Shown: positions 46,521-57,750 of the stretch, one piece after another
How positions within the stretch are numbered: position 1 is the stretch's first letter
Layout of the letters: every line of letters begins with the position of its first letter
NCBI GenBank assembly: GCA_947561395.2
Contig: OX387194.1
Location: 33,056,036 to 33,120,035 of the forward strand
Reading direction: 5' to 3'
Source: Buxus sempervirens
Taxonomy: Eukaryota; Streptophyta; Magnoliopsida; Buxales; Buxaceae
DNA length: 64,000 nt
The notes under the pieces: generated by a model
Databases searched by the model: none
Told to the model about the DNA's origin: nothing
Seen by the model: the letters and a program-made list of their open reading frames with translations, nothing else
Made by a program: the position numbers and the translations under genes

Positions 46521-46525
46521 GGTAT

Positions 46526-46626
46526 TAAGCGGCGGGAGGGTTTACCGCCGTTAAATATTTAACGGCGGTAATTTGACTTCTACCGGCAAGATTCTACCGC
46601 CGATAAAAGTCGACTTTTTTGTAGTG
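46526..46626. repeat. CACTA right terminal segment
   Basis: Last subterminal GGCGG/CCGCC repeats and the terminal TTTTTTGTAGTG. Confidence 0.9.
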
Positions 46627-47271
46627 ACTATTAGATCTGACAATCAGGATATCCCTTTAAATAATAAGTTCAAATATCCTAGATCAATAATACAGAAAGA
46701 TAAAGAAATGGATGAAGATGTTTCATATAGGATTAGAGCTGGTTAGCTTAAGTAGAAGAGTGTTTCTATGGTTTTGTGTGATAAGCGTGTTCCACTTAAA
46801 TTAAAGGGTAAATTTTATAAGACAACAATTAGTCCAACTATGTTGTATGATACAGAATGTTGGGTAGCAAAGAATCAACATTTTCAGAAGATGAGTGTTA
46901 CCGAGATGAGGATGATAAGATGGACTTATAGGAAAACTAAGAAAAAAAAAAAAGAAACAAAGACATTCTAAAGTGGTTAGCATAGCATGCATTAGGGATA
47001 AAATGGAGGAAAGTAGGTTAAGGTGGTTTGGTCATGTAAAGCATAGACCTAGAGATGCATTTGTTAGAAGGTATGAGAATATGCATATTGAATGGCCTAA
47101 GCAAGCAAGAAGGAGACATAAAAAGACATTGATGGAGTCTATACAATAATATTTACAAAAACATAGAATAACTAAAGATATGATTTTTGGTAGAGCAGGA
47201 TGGAGAGTCAAGATTCATATCGCCGATCCCACTTTGGTGGGAATTGGCTTATGATGATGATGGTGATGATT
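46627..47271 (+). mobile_element. RTE-type LINE fragment, part right of the CACTA insertion
   Basis: It continues the reading left at 6228: NQDIPLNNKF, VLCDKRVPLKLKGKFYKTTI, KNQHFQKMSVTEMRMIRW, then ESRLRWFGHVKHRPRDAFVR and DPTLVGIGL. It ends in ATGATGATGATGGTGATGATT, the short tandem repeat tail typical of RTE elements. Several stops and a run of A near 46940 break the frame. It matches the second copy at 55990-57253. Confidence 0.85.
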
Positions 47272-48480
47272 ACCACAAGTACAAAAACAAAAGATACTAG
47301 AAGAGATAACAAAAGAGGTCACTTGACAGAACAAGTACATAAACAAAGGAAATTGCATGACATACTTTAGTCATATACTTGCCTCTAAAACAGCACAGGA
47401 AGGTAGACATATTAATTTAGGACACTCTTAACGGAGAACTTTTTATTTATTTATATGTTATTTAAACATTTATGCCACGTGGTTGGATAAACTAGAAGCC
47501 ACGTGCTAGAGACCACACTTTGTAATCTTTGGTCAAGGTTCCAAACCTCAACCAATTTCTGAAGGTGTGTAAATAACAACAGAAACAAATGAAATTAGCA
47601 CCACCCAAATAATCGGAAAAAACATCTTGATATCAATTTCCAAACCTTTCTGATTGCTTTTGCAAGAAATATTTCCTTTCTTGAAATAATGTGCACAACT
47701 TAGCCATGATTCTAGTGAAGTAGAAATGGTAAACCCCACCATTAAACTTCATTTTGGTGCCATTAGGTTTATCCTCAACAACAATTTATTGCAAAACTGA
47801 ATTCCCTTTTAGTATATACTGATTAAAATCATGCAATGCACAAGAGAAATGTCATTCTGTGTTGATAACTAATGAATATTGGAAAAATAGTTTCCAATCT
47901 TATCACTACAGCAGAGGTCAGTAACTAAAACTCAAACTCTTTACAACTTTGGTTCTGTGCCTTCCCAATGTGAAGAACAGCATAATTAAGAGATTTCTGG
48001 TGGTTTACTAACGTCAAGCTTCATCTTAATGACAATACAAAATCCAAACATCAAAGGGCGGGATAGTTTTCTAAGCGAGCAACCACATCAAAGAAAATAT
48101 TTTAATCATATAGATAAAGCCAGCAAATAAGTAATATAAAAACAATTTTCTCTGACTCATAGGATTTTGAGGATATACAAAGTATCACAACATCGTTCCC
48201 CCCAGAGTCTTAGCAATAACTCTTCTAAAGTTCAAATAGATTCAAAGATTAATTAGGCATTTTCAAATATTAAGTTATGGCTTAATCATGATTAAATCAG
48301 TTCAGGACATGCGTAAATAAACTTCATCATGCACAACCGTAGAGGAATTATAAATATCATACAATAAAGAGTATTCTATTGGTTGACTGCAAACTATGTG
48401 ATGCTTAAAGTAACATCTTTCCAGGAATAAAAATTAATACATTATCTCCTTGAATCTTCCTTAACCATACATCTATATCT
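47272..48480. other. No recognised gene
   Basis: AT-rich DNA without a family signature on either strand. Confidence 0.5.
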
Positions 48481-48489
48481 ATTTCAAAT

Positions 48490-49330
48490 ATCAATCCCTG
48501 TGATAGAAGTTGTAGGATTCCAATTACAAGGATATGCAGGCTAGAGCAGGGTCGAATCTATTAACTATGGCCAAAAACTGCAATAGAGAGCAGAAAATTG
48601 ATAAGTGCATGACTAAGAGCACGTCCTCCTTCACAATCAAACTACTAACCAAGTTTTTATGAGCCTTATAATTGACTAGTGTACGGAAAAATTTAGGATT
48701 GCTATCATCTTCTTCGACATAAAACACCCTAGATTCCTGCCTCTAGCTAATGACTTCTTTCTGTAAAATCAACTCCATATTATATCTTAGGGAATTTCTT
48801 TTCTCCGTCTCAACAATAAAGAGGTTGCCCACCACCTTCATTTTGTCAAGCTCCTCAATTTTTCCTATATTCCTCTCCTTGATTGTGTTCAGATTACCAA
48901 CAACATTCCTGTTCCAATCCTTGATTTTGCCTTATAACACTTCAATACCTCCACGAAGATGAATCCAAGCCAACCAACCTTACCCACCTTCCCTTCAGCC
49001 CACCATACCTTACCCACATACCATTCAGCCCACCATACCTTAACTAAATCTCTTAACATCTTTTTGGGTCAACCACACGTCTTCAAAACGAGAAAGAACA
49101 AAACCATTATGGGTAAACTCCATATACACAAAGGGGAATGATCTGAAACAGGAATAGGCAAAATCCTTTTGAAAAGGATCTAAATCCAAACGTGCTTTGG
49201 CTTTCAACCCAATATTTTAATGGTGGTCTCTTCAGCACCAACCAAACAAGATTCTATTAGGGCCAAGGTGACACTAGCCTAAGAAAATTGAAGCTAATAG
49301 CTCTCCTTGAATTTAATGTAGCTATCTAGG
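48490..49330 (-). mobile_element. L1-type LINE ORF2 fragment
   Basis: On the minus strand it reads an endonuclease end (PVSDHSPLCIY), a linker (KDWNRNVVGNLNTIKERNIG, then KIEELDKM) and SRVFYVEEDDSNPKFFRTLV. This is the segment between endonuclease and reverse transcriptase of plant L1 elements. Many stops and a small 30-bp GGTAAGGTATGGTGGGCTGA duplication interrupt it. Neither end of the element was found. Confidence 0.65.
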
Positions 49331-49394
49331 AAAGTAGCAGCCATCAACTCAATTTTTTGAGCAATGCAAGCACATAGGTCTAATTATGTATTTA

Positions 49395-50345
49395 TTAAGC
49401 ATTAGATATTTAATAAATGTAATTAGTAAAGAAATCGGCTGTGGGCCTTCCAACGGGGCCCACCAAGCCCGACAAACTTACCTTTTGTTAAATAAAGATA
49501 ATTAAGCTAATGAAGTGGGCCATACCATGGAAGGCCCACCAAAGCCCAATCTTGGGTGCATGCGGATTAGTTTAAGGTTGGTTTGGCTGAGACCACGAGC
49601 GGGGCCTATCGGGCCCACCAAGCCCACTCACCAAACAAGGAGGGGGTCAAAACCCTAATTCCTTAGGCTAAGGGCCCCAAGCCCAAGGCCTAGCTCACTT
49701 TGGCGCAGATTAATAAAGATAACTTCAAATCATTTGGTCACTATCGTGAGGCCCACCCAGGGGCCCACAAATCAGTTCCAACTCACTTTGCATGAAAATC
49801 ATTTAAAATCCCAACTTGAACTTTAAAGTAAAGTCAATTCAACTGAACCAAAGCACAAAGGGCCTCTCAGGCTTAGACTGGGGCCCAACCAGAGGCATGT
49901 GGGCTGGACTCAGCCCACCAAGGAACCCGCGGGCCTTCCAACGAGGTCTGCCCGATTAGACTCTGATCATTCTAAGCTAAGAAGATAAAATCAAGTAAAG
50001 AGACCCACACCACTTTGGCGGTCTCGCCAGACTTAATCGAATGTGCATGCTGGATTAGGAATCGGATGAGTAGACCAAAGTTGACTCAAACCAGGGAAAC
50101 CTATGGGACTCGTCATCCAACGGGGTGGACTGGGGTATCTACGGACTTCCCCAGACCGCAACCGAGAACTTACTTATACTCTCAAGCCGCAGACCGCCTA
50201 ATAGAAAAACGTAGGCACCCAGGTGTCTGCCTACACCCCATCAAGCAGTGGCGACTCCAAATTCCCTTTTTACCCATTCGGAGGCACGCACTCTCACGTG
50301 TGCCCCGCCTCGCCGCGTGCGATTTCACATGCACACACCCAGTAA
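49395..50345 (-). repeat. LTR fragment of the TGTGCGCACC family, reverse orientation
   Basis: On the minus strand it starts near GTGTGTGCATGTG and continues with GGAGTCGCCACTGCTTGATG and the GGCCCAC-rich part, aligned with 22512-23450. It is cut off before the palindrome array. Sequence 50346-50460 up to a CTACA end may belong to another LTR. Confidence 0.75.
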
Positions 50346-50469
50346 GGTATAAGAGTCAGGAATAACACTCTACCTAATGAGCCTTTTAGGGACAAAACCA
50401 TACAAGCTTAAGCCCAAAAGCCGATAATACCTCGCTAGGTTGGGTTGTTATAGGTCTACACAGGTTTTC

Positions 50470-52425
50470 ATTAAAAGTTTACTTTGAAATGCTATAATTA
50501 TTTAACCATATAGAATTTTGAAAAACTGCTATATGTTATTTTAGTACTATGAGTTAAGAATCTAACAAATCAAATTTCAAGGGATTTGGTTGAGAAATGA
50601 TCAAGTTATAAGGTTGGGAATATTACTAGTACATAAGGAATAGAATTGACTTATGTAAGATTAAAATTCTATAAAAATGACATGAAATTTTTTTTATATT
50701 TTTAAATCATTTCTTATAAATCTACTAATATTGATGCTATTATTATACAAAAAGGTGTGTTATAATTAGTTTATCTACAATTTACGAGTTTTCTTTTAAT
50801 TGAAAATGATTTAGTAATATAAGATGCCAAATTTATATGTGGATAATTTATGATAATTTTCAGATTTGTTATAATTAAATACTGATTTCTTAGGTGTCTT
50901 AAGGCTGGTTTTACGTTGATAAATTTTCGGATTTATATTTCATTTTCAAACAGTTTTGATTTATTAAGTGATAATGCATGGTTTTGGTTCTTCAAATATT
51001 TTGTAAAGAAATACTGGTGTTTGGTTTTGGTTTATTTATTAACTATAAATATTTATGGTTTTCATATGTATCTTGTGGGTTATTCTTATGCTCGTATATT
51101 TCAGGGTCAATCTAGTACCTCCTTAGGAAAGGAAGCTAAGTCCACCGTATTCCAGAATGCCATGGATTAGGTAAAGAATTAACCACCTCCAATATACCTT
51201 TACAACCAACAGCAGATTATGATCACGCTAGGAATACCTAGCTAAGCAAGCCATTGCTCAAATAATTCTTTCTATTGTTAAGGTCACTTGGATAATCTTA
51301 CTACTAATAAATCATATGTTATAATTTAGGTACTCATTTAAGAATTTAAAACAAGATTTCCAAAATTTATTGTTGATGCTCAAGCAGGAGTTGAGCGCCA
51401 AACTAAGACACTACAAATACAATCACGGCTCGAGCTTGCTTGAGACAAAGTTCATGGATTAGAGCTTCTCACTCAAGCATGGGTTGAGCGAGGGACGATC
51501 GTCAATGCAAAAGAAATAGAGGAACCTTGCCACTTGAGCCTGATGCTCGTGGGGATGAGCGGATGCTTTTAGGTTTTGAGGTGTTTTTTTTTTCTGTCAA
51601 TTTTCTAAGAAATGGCGCATGCGTCCCCCATTAGCGTGGGTCACGCGCTACACTCAAACAAGGATTTCAACGCGGCACTCGATGGCTGCTCAAGTGTGGG
51701 TCATGCGCCACGCTAAAAAAACCCTAAAATGTAAAAAATTTCACCCTTCTTCTAATCATTCTTATGCCGAAATAAAATCAAATACCCTGAAATTCACCAA
51801 CAAAATCCTACAAGTACAATATATGATTTAGAAGTTAAAATCTCCAACTCTAAATCATTCACATCGTGATTTAGATCTCGTATGAATTCGTTTCAATAAC
51901 TGAAACCTTTCCCATGAGTAAAACATATTATTCATGAATAACAACAGGTATTTTCACATAAATAACATATGGATCATCGTCAAACAACTATTAAAATCAT
52001 AAATAAACATTCAACATGGATTCCACATGGTATAATCCCCACACAACATCATATACTTCATAAATCGTCAATCCCAAGATATAGACACATAAACCTATGA
52101 GATATCATGCATCTAAGCATAGGAAGTGCATTAAACCCGCTTAGCTTTTGCAGATTGATGGATGGGTAGCACCAAAAATAGTTTTTCTGCACAAAATCTC
52201 TTTTCCCAAACCTCCAAAATGCAACCTCTTTTACAAAAATGGGACCAGGTGTCTAATCCCCTCTTAACCTTCTTTTAAAGTCAAATGACTCTAATGCCCT
52301 TCATAAGAGAGCACGAACCACAAAATTAATCACAATAGATCTAAAGCTAAATAAAGAATGATTCGGCGGGTTTTTAGACAGCCATCTCTCACACACCCGC
52401 TAATAAGATTCAAGCAATATAAGGA
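50470..52425. other. No recognised gene; possible LTR remains
   Basis: AT-rich with a cluster of GCTCAA..TTGAGC-like inverted motifs at 51375-51560 and CGCGCTACACTC-type text near 51630-51720. No coding domain is recognised. Confidence 0.4.
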
Positions 52426-52459
52426 CTTACGACTAGTGGCGGAACTAGGACTCCATATC

Positions 52460-52461
<2 letters not shown>

Positions 52462-52491
<30 letters not shown>
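52462..52491 (+). repeat. 30-nt G homopolymer
   Basis: Thirty consecutive G, directly after CTCCATATCTT. The exact length is uncertain in most sequencing methods. Confidence 0.9.
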
Positions 52492-52492
<1 letters not shown>

Positions 52493-52499
52493 ATTTCAA

Positions 52500-52810
52500 T
52501 TAACACTTCTCATGAAATATAGAAATTTTAATGAGTTGGTGGTGGGTAAACCAGAAATTTTAGAGGGGATTCTCATGAAATATAGAAATTTCAATGAGTT
52601 GGGGGTGGGTAAACCAGAAATTTTAGAGGGGATTCTCATGAAATATAGAAATTTCAATGAGTTGGGGGTGGGTAAACCAGAAATTTTAGAGGGGATTCTC
52701 ATGAAATATAGAAATTTCAATGAGTTGGAGGGCAAACCAAAAATTTTAGAAAGGATTCTTATGAAATATAAAAATTTTCAATGGGTTGGGGGGGCAAACC
52801 AGAAATTTTA
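52500..52810 (+). repeat. 63-bp tandem repeat
   Basis: Nearly five copies of a unit containing CATGAAATATAGAAATTTCA and GGGTAAACCAGAAATTTTAG. Copies two to four are nearly identical; outer ones are diverged. 63 is a multiple of three, so both strands show a repetitive open frame that is not a gene. Confidence 0.93.
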
Positions 52811-52921
52811 GGGTGGGCAAAACTTAAATTTTAATTAAAAAATATATAAAACATATACATTTTTTTATTAAAAATTAAAAGTTAGGGGGGGCTGAACGTG
52901 GTTCCGCCACTGCTTATGACT

Positions 52922-54228
52922 TACTTAAGGTTCAACTCTAATTAGTAGTTAAATCTTTGACCAAGGCCTTTTTTTGTTCTCAATGTGTATATGTTGATGG
53001 GAATCCAAGAGAGATAGAGAGAGTCAGAGTTGCTACTGCTACTGTGTGAAGGGAGAAGATGGTGATGGGGAATTGGAGGCATTGCTAGAACAAGAAGGGG
53101 TTGAGAGATAGGTTGACGTTGAGAACTCTCCACCGAAATCATCCTCCTACTATCAATGGCCAATGCTTTCTTTCTTTCACTTTTTTTAGGTTTGGATGGT
53201 TGTCAGATGAGTTAGGACATGTAGATGGGAGGTTTGACTGTAATTAGGAGAGGATGGCTTACAGAGGTGGTATGAATACCCTGAGAGAGGGAGAATTGAT
53301 AGACGATAAAGAAAACAATTAAGGAACAAAAGCAATGGTTGTGCTTAGCTGTGTCCACAACCGAAACAGAAACCTCCTCCGATCGTCACCTCTATTCTTT
53401 CTTTCTTTCTTTTTTTTATCTATTTTTAGGCAAGTTCTAATTTTTTCCTTTCGTTTGCTTTAGTTTCAAACATATTAGAAAGCACGAGATAGGCCTGGAT
53501 GGGCGTTACAGCTTCGGTTAAAAAGTATAACAAAAACAGAGCATCCAAAGCAATTGAATGCTCTGTTTTTTTTTTCAGCATTTTAGCCTTTGTTAGGTCA
53601 CTGTTTTGGCAAATTCCTTCCACGGAGTATATTTTCTTTGATTTAACATGAATTTTAATCCAAAATCCATCCTAAGTTCAACTGAAATTTTAATCAGATA
53701 CAAAATCAGGCTTGTAAAGACCTAAAGGAACCAAGTAAAAGCAACTTTGAAGTTTCTACTATTGTGGAGTATGGCCATGAAACTTGTCTTCATTTTTTTT
53801 AAAGTTTATCAATCCACAAAACCGTACATAATGACCATGAACATCTAATAAAACTTAAACTACCATACCTATAAAAAATCTGTAACTTGGAACAAAGAAG
53901 ATTCTTTGACACATAACATATAGGTATTTGTTTTTCGTAGGGAATTCCCAGCTCTCATTCTGAGGTGAATTTTTCCTTAAATTGATTGAGAATAGAAGAG
54001 CTTTTTTTCCTAGGCTTCTGTTATCTCTTTTTTTTCTTCGTTTTTTCCTCTTTTCACTTGTTTTTTCCATTTTTTTTCCTTTTTTTTTGGCAAAATTAAC
54101 TTTTAGTGATACTTTATAGTAATAATTAAAATTCAGTTTACTAGAAAGGCAAACCGAGTTTCCAAGTTTACCCTTTTTCTGTTTGATGCCAGGGAACCTA
54201 ATCCCAATATTTCAAGTCCCAACCCTCA
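52922..54228. other. No recognised gene
   Basis: AT-rich, with polypyrimidine tracts near 53390 and 54020-54090. Confidence 0.45.
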
Positions 54229-54564
54229 ATGAAGTCTCAGGGTATTCATACCACCTCAATGTTTGCCGGTGAAGACGCCGTCAGCCTTCGTGAAACCTCT
54301 CCACCTCAATGTTCGCATGATTCGAGAGCAAGCGCGATAACACTTATTGACTTCAATATAGTTAGTAGGTTCTCCTCTCTTCGCTTTCATGTCTTCCGTC
54401 GTTTCTTCCCTCTCTCAGCCAAAACCCTCATCAAAGAGAGCGACAGTGGTAACTTTCAGCATCAACACTCCAGCGAAGAAGATTTGTATCAACCTCCACG
54501 AACCGATGAGCGTGCAGTAATCAACCTTGCTCTCAACTATGTGAGAATCAATGGGTTCCGGTAA
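54229..54564 (+). CDS. Unassigned open frame, possible first exon
   Basis: The 111-codon frame has better coding character than its surroundings. It is Ser-rich, with basic VFRRFFPLSAKTLIK and an acidic EEDLYQPPRTDERAVINLAL end. A GGTAAC site near 54560 could be a donor, since GFR ends just there. The basic N-terminal half with few acids would suit a mitochondrial presequence. I could not match it to a family with confidence, and no following exon was seen. It may be noise. Confidence 0.2.
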   Translation: MKSQGIHTTSMFAGEDAVSLRETSPPQCSHDSRASAITLIDFNIVSRFSSLRFHVFRRFFPLSAKTLIKESDSGNFQHQHSSEEDLYQPPRTDERAVINLALNYVRINGFR

Positions 54565-55985
54565 CATTCAAGATCTTTATTTTTCCTAATTATGTTTTGG
54601 GGTTTCAATTTTTATTCATATGCAAGGTGAAGGCGTTTGTGTGCATTTTGTGTGGATATTTTGAATTTAGAAGCAAACGATTGAAGTGCTGAGAAAATTA
54701 TGAAGAGCTCTTGTTATTCATTTTCTGTAATACAGTAATTGGGCTTGATGAATGATCATTAAATTAACGATCGGTAAAAGACAATTTTGTTTGTTTGAAT
54801 TAGGAATGGCCAAAATCGGGTTAGGTGGCGGGTTTGGGTTTAGCTCACCCAATATTAAAATATTATTTCGAATATATAATATATATAAAAAATTCATGTT
54901 TTATTTATAAATATATTAATAATTTATATACTCTATTTGATATACTACAACCGGATCTACCATGACTCGCCCCATTACCACTGAAATGGGCTGGTTAGGA
55001 TTTGGTATTCCCTAAATCCTTATAAGGGCGGGTTCGGTTTTAGCAAAACCTGCCTTCTTGTCATACCTAGTTTGAATAGAATGACTTCTATGAGTTGAGG
55101 GTTTGAACTTTGAAGTGCCTATGTTTGTTTCAATTCATTTGGCCTTTTAATCATCTCAGGTTCGTGTAGTACCCCATGCACATCATATAAATTTGTGAAA
55201 TTCAAATCTTCCAAGGCCCCGACTGGTGAGGGAATTGGGGGTGAAATTTGTGGTAAGAATGGGAACTGGTTCACAATTCCAATTCTTTTGGTTGGTTAGA
55301 TATTTTAAAATTGTCATTATATTTACAACTCAATTCCTTGGAATTGGCTTTTTAGATTATATTTAAAATTATCTAATTCCCTACCCAATAAATGAGAATT
55401 TGGGATTCATTACGAAGAATTAAGCAACTCGATTAAAAAGAAAAAAAACGTATCATTCTCTTTGTTCATCTTTGTGGGTCGATGCTTTTCTTTCGTCTTC
55501 GTTTTCTAGTGTTGCAAACAAATGGCGGTTGTATGTATTGCCTCCGCTTCGTCTTTCTCGCCTCCTTTCTTTCTCTATTTCTTTTAATAATATATTCATT
55601 TTCTAGGTTTCTGCTTGTCGTTCCTCATTGTTATTTGGGTTGTTGCAAAGGAACAAACGAGATAGTGGTATGTACTCTCTCATCTTCCTCTCTCTCTCTC
55701 TCTTTCTATCTACTTCTCTCTCTCTCTCATCTTCTTCTAAACTTTTGTTCCATTGTTTTTCTTCTAGCAACCTTTCTTTCCTTGTCCGCTTTGTCTTTGT
55801 TGCAAACGAGGTGATACTCCTCGGCTTCTTTGTCTCTTATATTTACTCTCTCCTCTTCGTATTTTTATCCATCTTTGTTTTTCCCTTTGTTTGTTCTATC
55901 TTTTTTGGCTGCTATTATGTACTCTTTTTTTTTGTTTTAAACTAACGATCTATGTTCTTCATATTAAAACATTCTTAATATAACA
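54565..55985. other. No recognised gene; CT-rich low complexity
   Basis: It contains a (CT)n stretch at 55688-55735 and other pyrimidine-rich runs that create Ser/Leu-rich shadow frames. Confidence 0.5.
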
Positions 55986-55989
55986 ATAA

Positions 55990-57253
55990 TACCAATATAT
56001 AAGAATAAGGAAGATGTACAACAGTGTGCAAATAACCGTGGCATTAAACTTATGATTCATGCTATGAAAGTGTGGGAAAGAGTAATTGAACATAGGTTAA
56101 GGCTAATCAATAGAGTGATAGATTGGATTTATCCCTGGAAGATCCACTACCAAAACTATATTTTTACTTAGATAGTTAATAGAAAATTCTAGAGAAAAGA
56201 AAAAAGATTTGCATATGATTCTTATTGATTTAGAAAAAGCATATGATAAGGTTCCAGGAGAATTAATTTGATAGACTTTGTATAAAAAAAGTGTACCAAT
56301 AAAATATATTTATATAATAAAGGATATGTACGAGGGAGCTTTAACTAAAGTGAAAACTGGTAGTGGGGAGACAACTGATTTTCTAGTTAAATAGGTTTGC
56401 ATCAAGGGTCAGCTATCAACCTTTATCTTTTCGCGTTAGTTATGGATGAGTTGACAAATTCAAGATAAGGTGTCTTGGTGAGTTGCTATACATAAATAAA
56501 TATTAAGCTAGAATTGTGGAGAAATACCTTAGAATCGAATTGTTTTCAAATAACCTGTGCAAAGACTGAATATATGAAATGCCCTTTTAATACAAATAAC
56601 AATATAGCCAATGAAACTATTAAGATTGACAATCAAGATATGCCTTTAAATAATAAGTTCAAAATCCTGGATCAATGATACAAAAAGATGGAAAAATTGA
56701 TGAATCTATTGCACATAGGATTAAAGCTGGTTAGCTTAAGTGGAGGGGTGATTCTAGGGTTTTGTGTGATAAGCGTGTTCCACTTAAACTAAAGGATAAG
56801 TTTTATAAGATAGCAATTAGACCAGCTATATTTCTATGTTGCAGAATGTTGGCAACAAATAATCAACATGTTGAGAAGATGAGTGTTACCAAGATAAGGA
56901 TTTTAAGAGTTGCAGCAAAACTAAGAAAGTCAAAATAAGATATGAAAACATTTGAAAGTGGTTAGGTATAGACTATATTAGGGATAAAAATGAAGAAGAG
57001 TAGGTTAAGATGGTTTAGTTATGTAAAGTTGAGACCAAGAGATGCACTTGTAAGAAAGTGTTAGAGTATAGATATGGAAGGATCTAAATGAGTAAAAGGC
57101 AAATATAAAAAGACATGGATGGAGTGTATAAAACAAGACTTACAAAAACTAGATTAATTGAAGATATAATTTTTTATAAAGTGGGTTGGAAAGACAAGAT
57201 TCTTGTTGCTAACCCCACTTTGGTGGAAACCGGCTTATGATAATGATGATGAT
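55990..57253 (+). mobile_element. RTE-type LINE, second copy, 5'-truncated
   Basis: Reading in order with frameshifts: ANNRGIKLMIHAMKVWERVI, LHMI-type [52 protein letters not shown], then KLELWRNTLESN, CAKTEYMKCPFNTN and DKRVPLKLKDKFYKIAIRPA. The tail is ATGATAATGATGATG. It is the same family as the split copy around the CACTA, which shows what the left part of that copy once held. Confidence 0.85.
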
Positions 57254-57620
57254 TTTTATATTTGAATGAGGTCCACTTTGTTGTGCATGTCTCCTTATGT
57301 GAGACTTAAAGTTTTACAATGCCACTGTGGACACACAAAGTTTTGGTTTCCTAGATATCTGGGAAGTAGGTTAGATAGAATATCCTCTTGGTGGTTAAAG
57401 TGGCTTATCCTAATTAAAGTCTAATATTATTGGTGGATGGGTAGACAAATTAGGAGTCTTAGTTGTGATAGGATTAAGATTTAGTATTCTTTCAAGCGAA
57501 AAGAGATCTCGGATCAAGGGCTATCAACCCGACAGTGCTCCGTTGGTCCATTTAGTGGATCCTCCCCCAAAAAACAAGATCATATTAAGCAGCAACTTCG
57601 AGGGTACAAAACTCGGGTAC
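57254..57620. other. No recognised gene
   Basis: Mixed sequence between the LINE tail and the Ogre LTR tip. Confidence 0.5.
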
Positions 57621-57750
57621 GACCAGCCCGTAAATAAAATACGGGCAAAGCATTCCTGATCAGATTTTATGCATTTTTGACTTGTTTTAAGCTTTAATTA
57701 TATATTTTCCATTATTTTCTCATTTTGTAGTGCAATTTGGGGTGTCTACA
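57621..57750 (-). repeat. Stranded tip of an Ogre-family LTR
   Basis: On the minus strand it starts TGTAGACACCCC (57750) and runs 130 bp to a single CCGT-N9-ACGG-type palindrome (57627-57647), matching LTR B. The rest of the LTR is absent. Confidence 0.85.

Larger units (their letters stand above)
6229..46626 (+). mobile_element. CACTA (En/Spm) transposon enlarged by nested retrotransposons
   Basis: The left end is CACTACAAAAAA at 6229-6240 and the right end is its exact complement TTTTTTGTAGTG at 46615-46626. The 3-bp target duplication ACT flanks both sides (6226-6228 and 46627-46629), and the split LINE reads through across it. CACTA-derived sequence is limited to 6229-6255, about 17993-21991 and 46526-46626, roughly 4.1 kb of the 40.4 kb. 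Gene order (DUF4218/DUF4216, then Transposase_24, then subterminal repeats) fits the plus orientation. Most of the TNP2 transposase was lost, so this copy cannot encode a complete transposase. Confidence 0.93.
52435..52912. mobile_element. 478-bp inverted-repeat transposon with a 9-bp flanking duplication
   Basis: Ends are AGTGGCGGAAC and GTTCCGCCACTG, flanked by CTTACGACT (52426-52434) and CTTATGACT (52913-52921), one mismatch in nine. The 9-bp duplication points to a MULE-type or hAT-like non-autonomous element. Inside are a 30-nt G run and a 63-bp tandem repeat. No protein is encoded. Confidence 0.75.

Noticed and set aside
52496-52811. Repetitive open frames on both strands
   Set aside because: They come from a 63-bp tandem repeat (a multiple of three) in a non-coding transposon.
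54229-54564. Mitochondrial COQ9-like first exon
   Set aside because: Only a loose resemblance of the end to the ubiquinone protein family; no conserved block and no next exon. Listed only as an unassigned frame.
55482-55945. Leu/Ser-rich membrane-protein-like frames
   Set aside because: They derive from CT-rich low-complexity sequence; two overlapping frames show the same composition.
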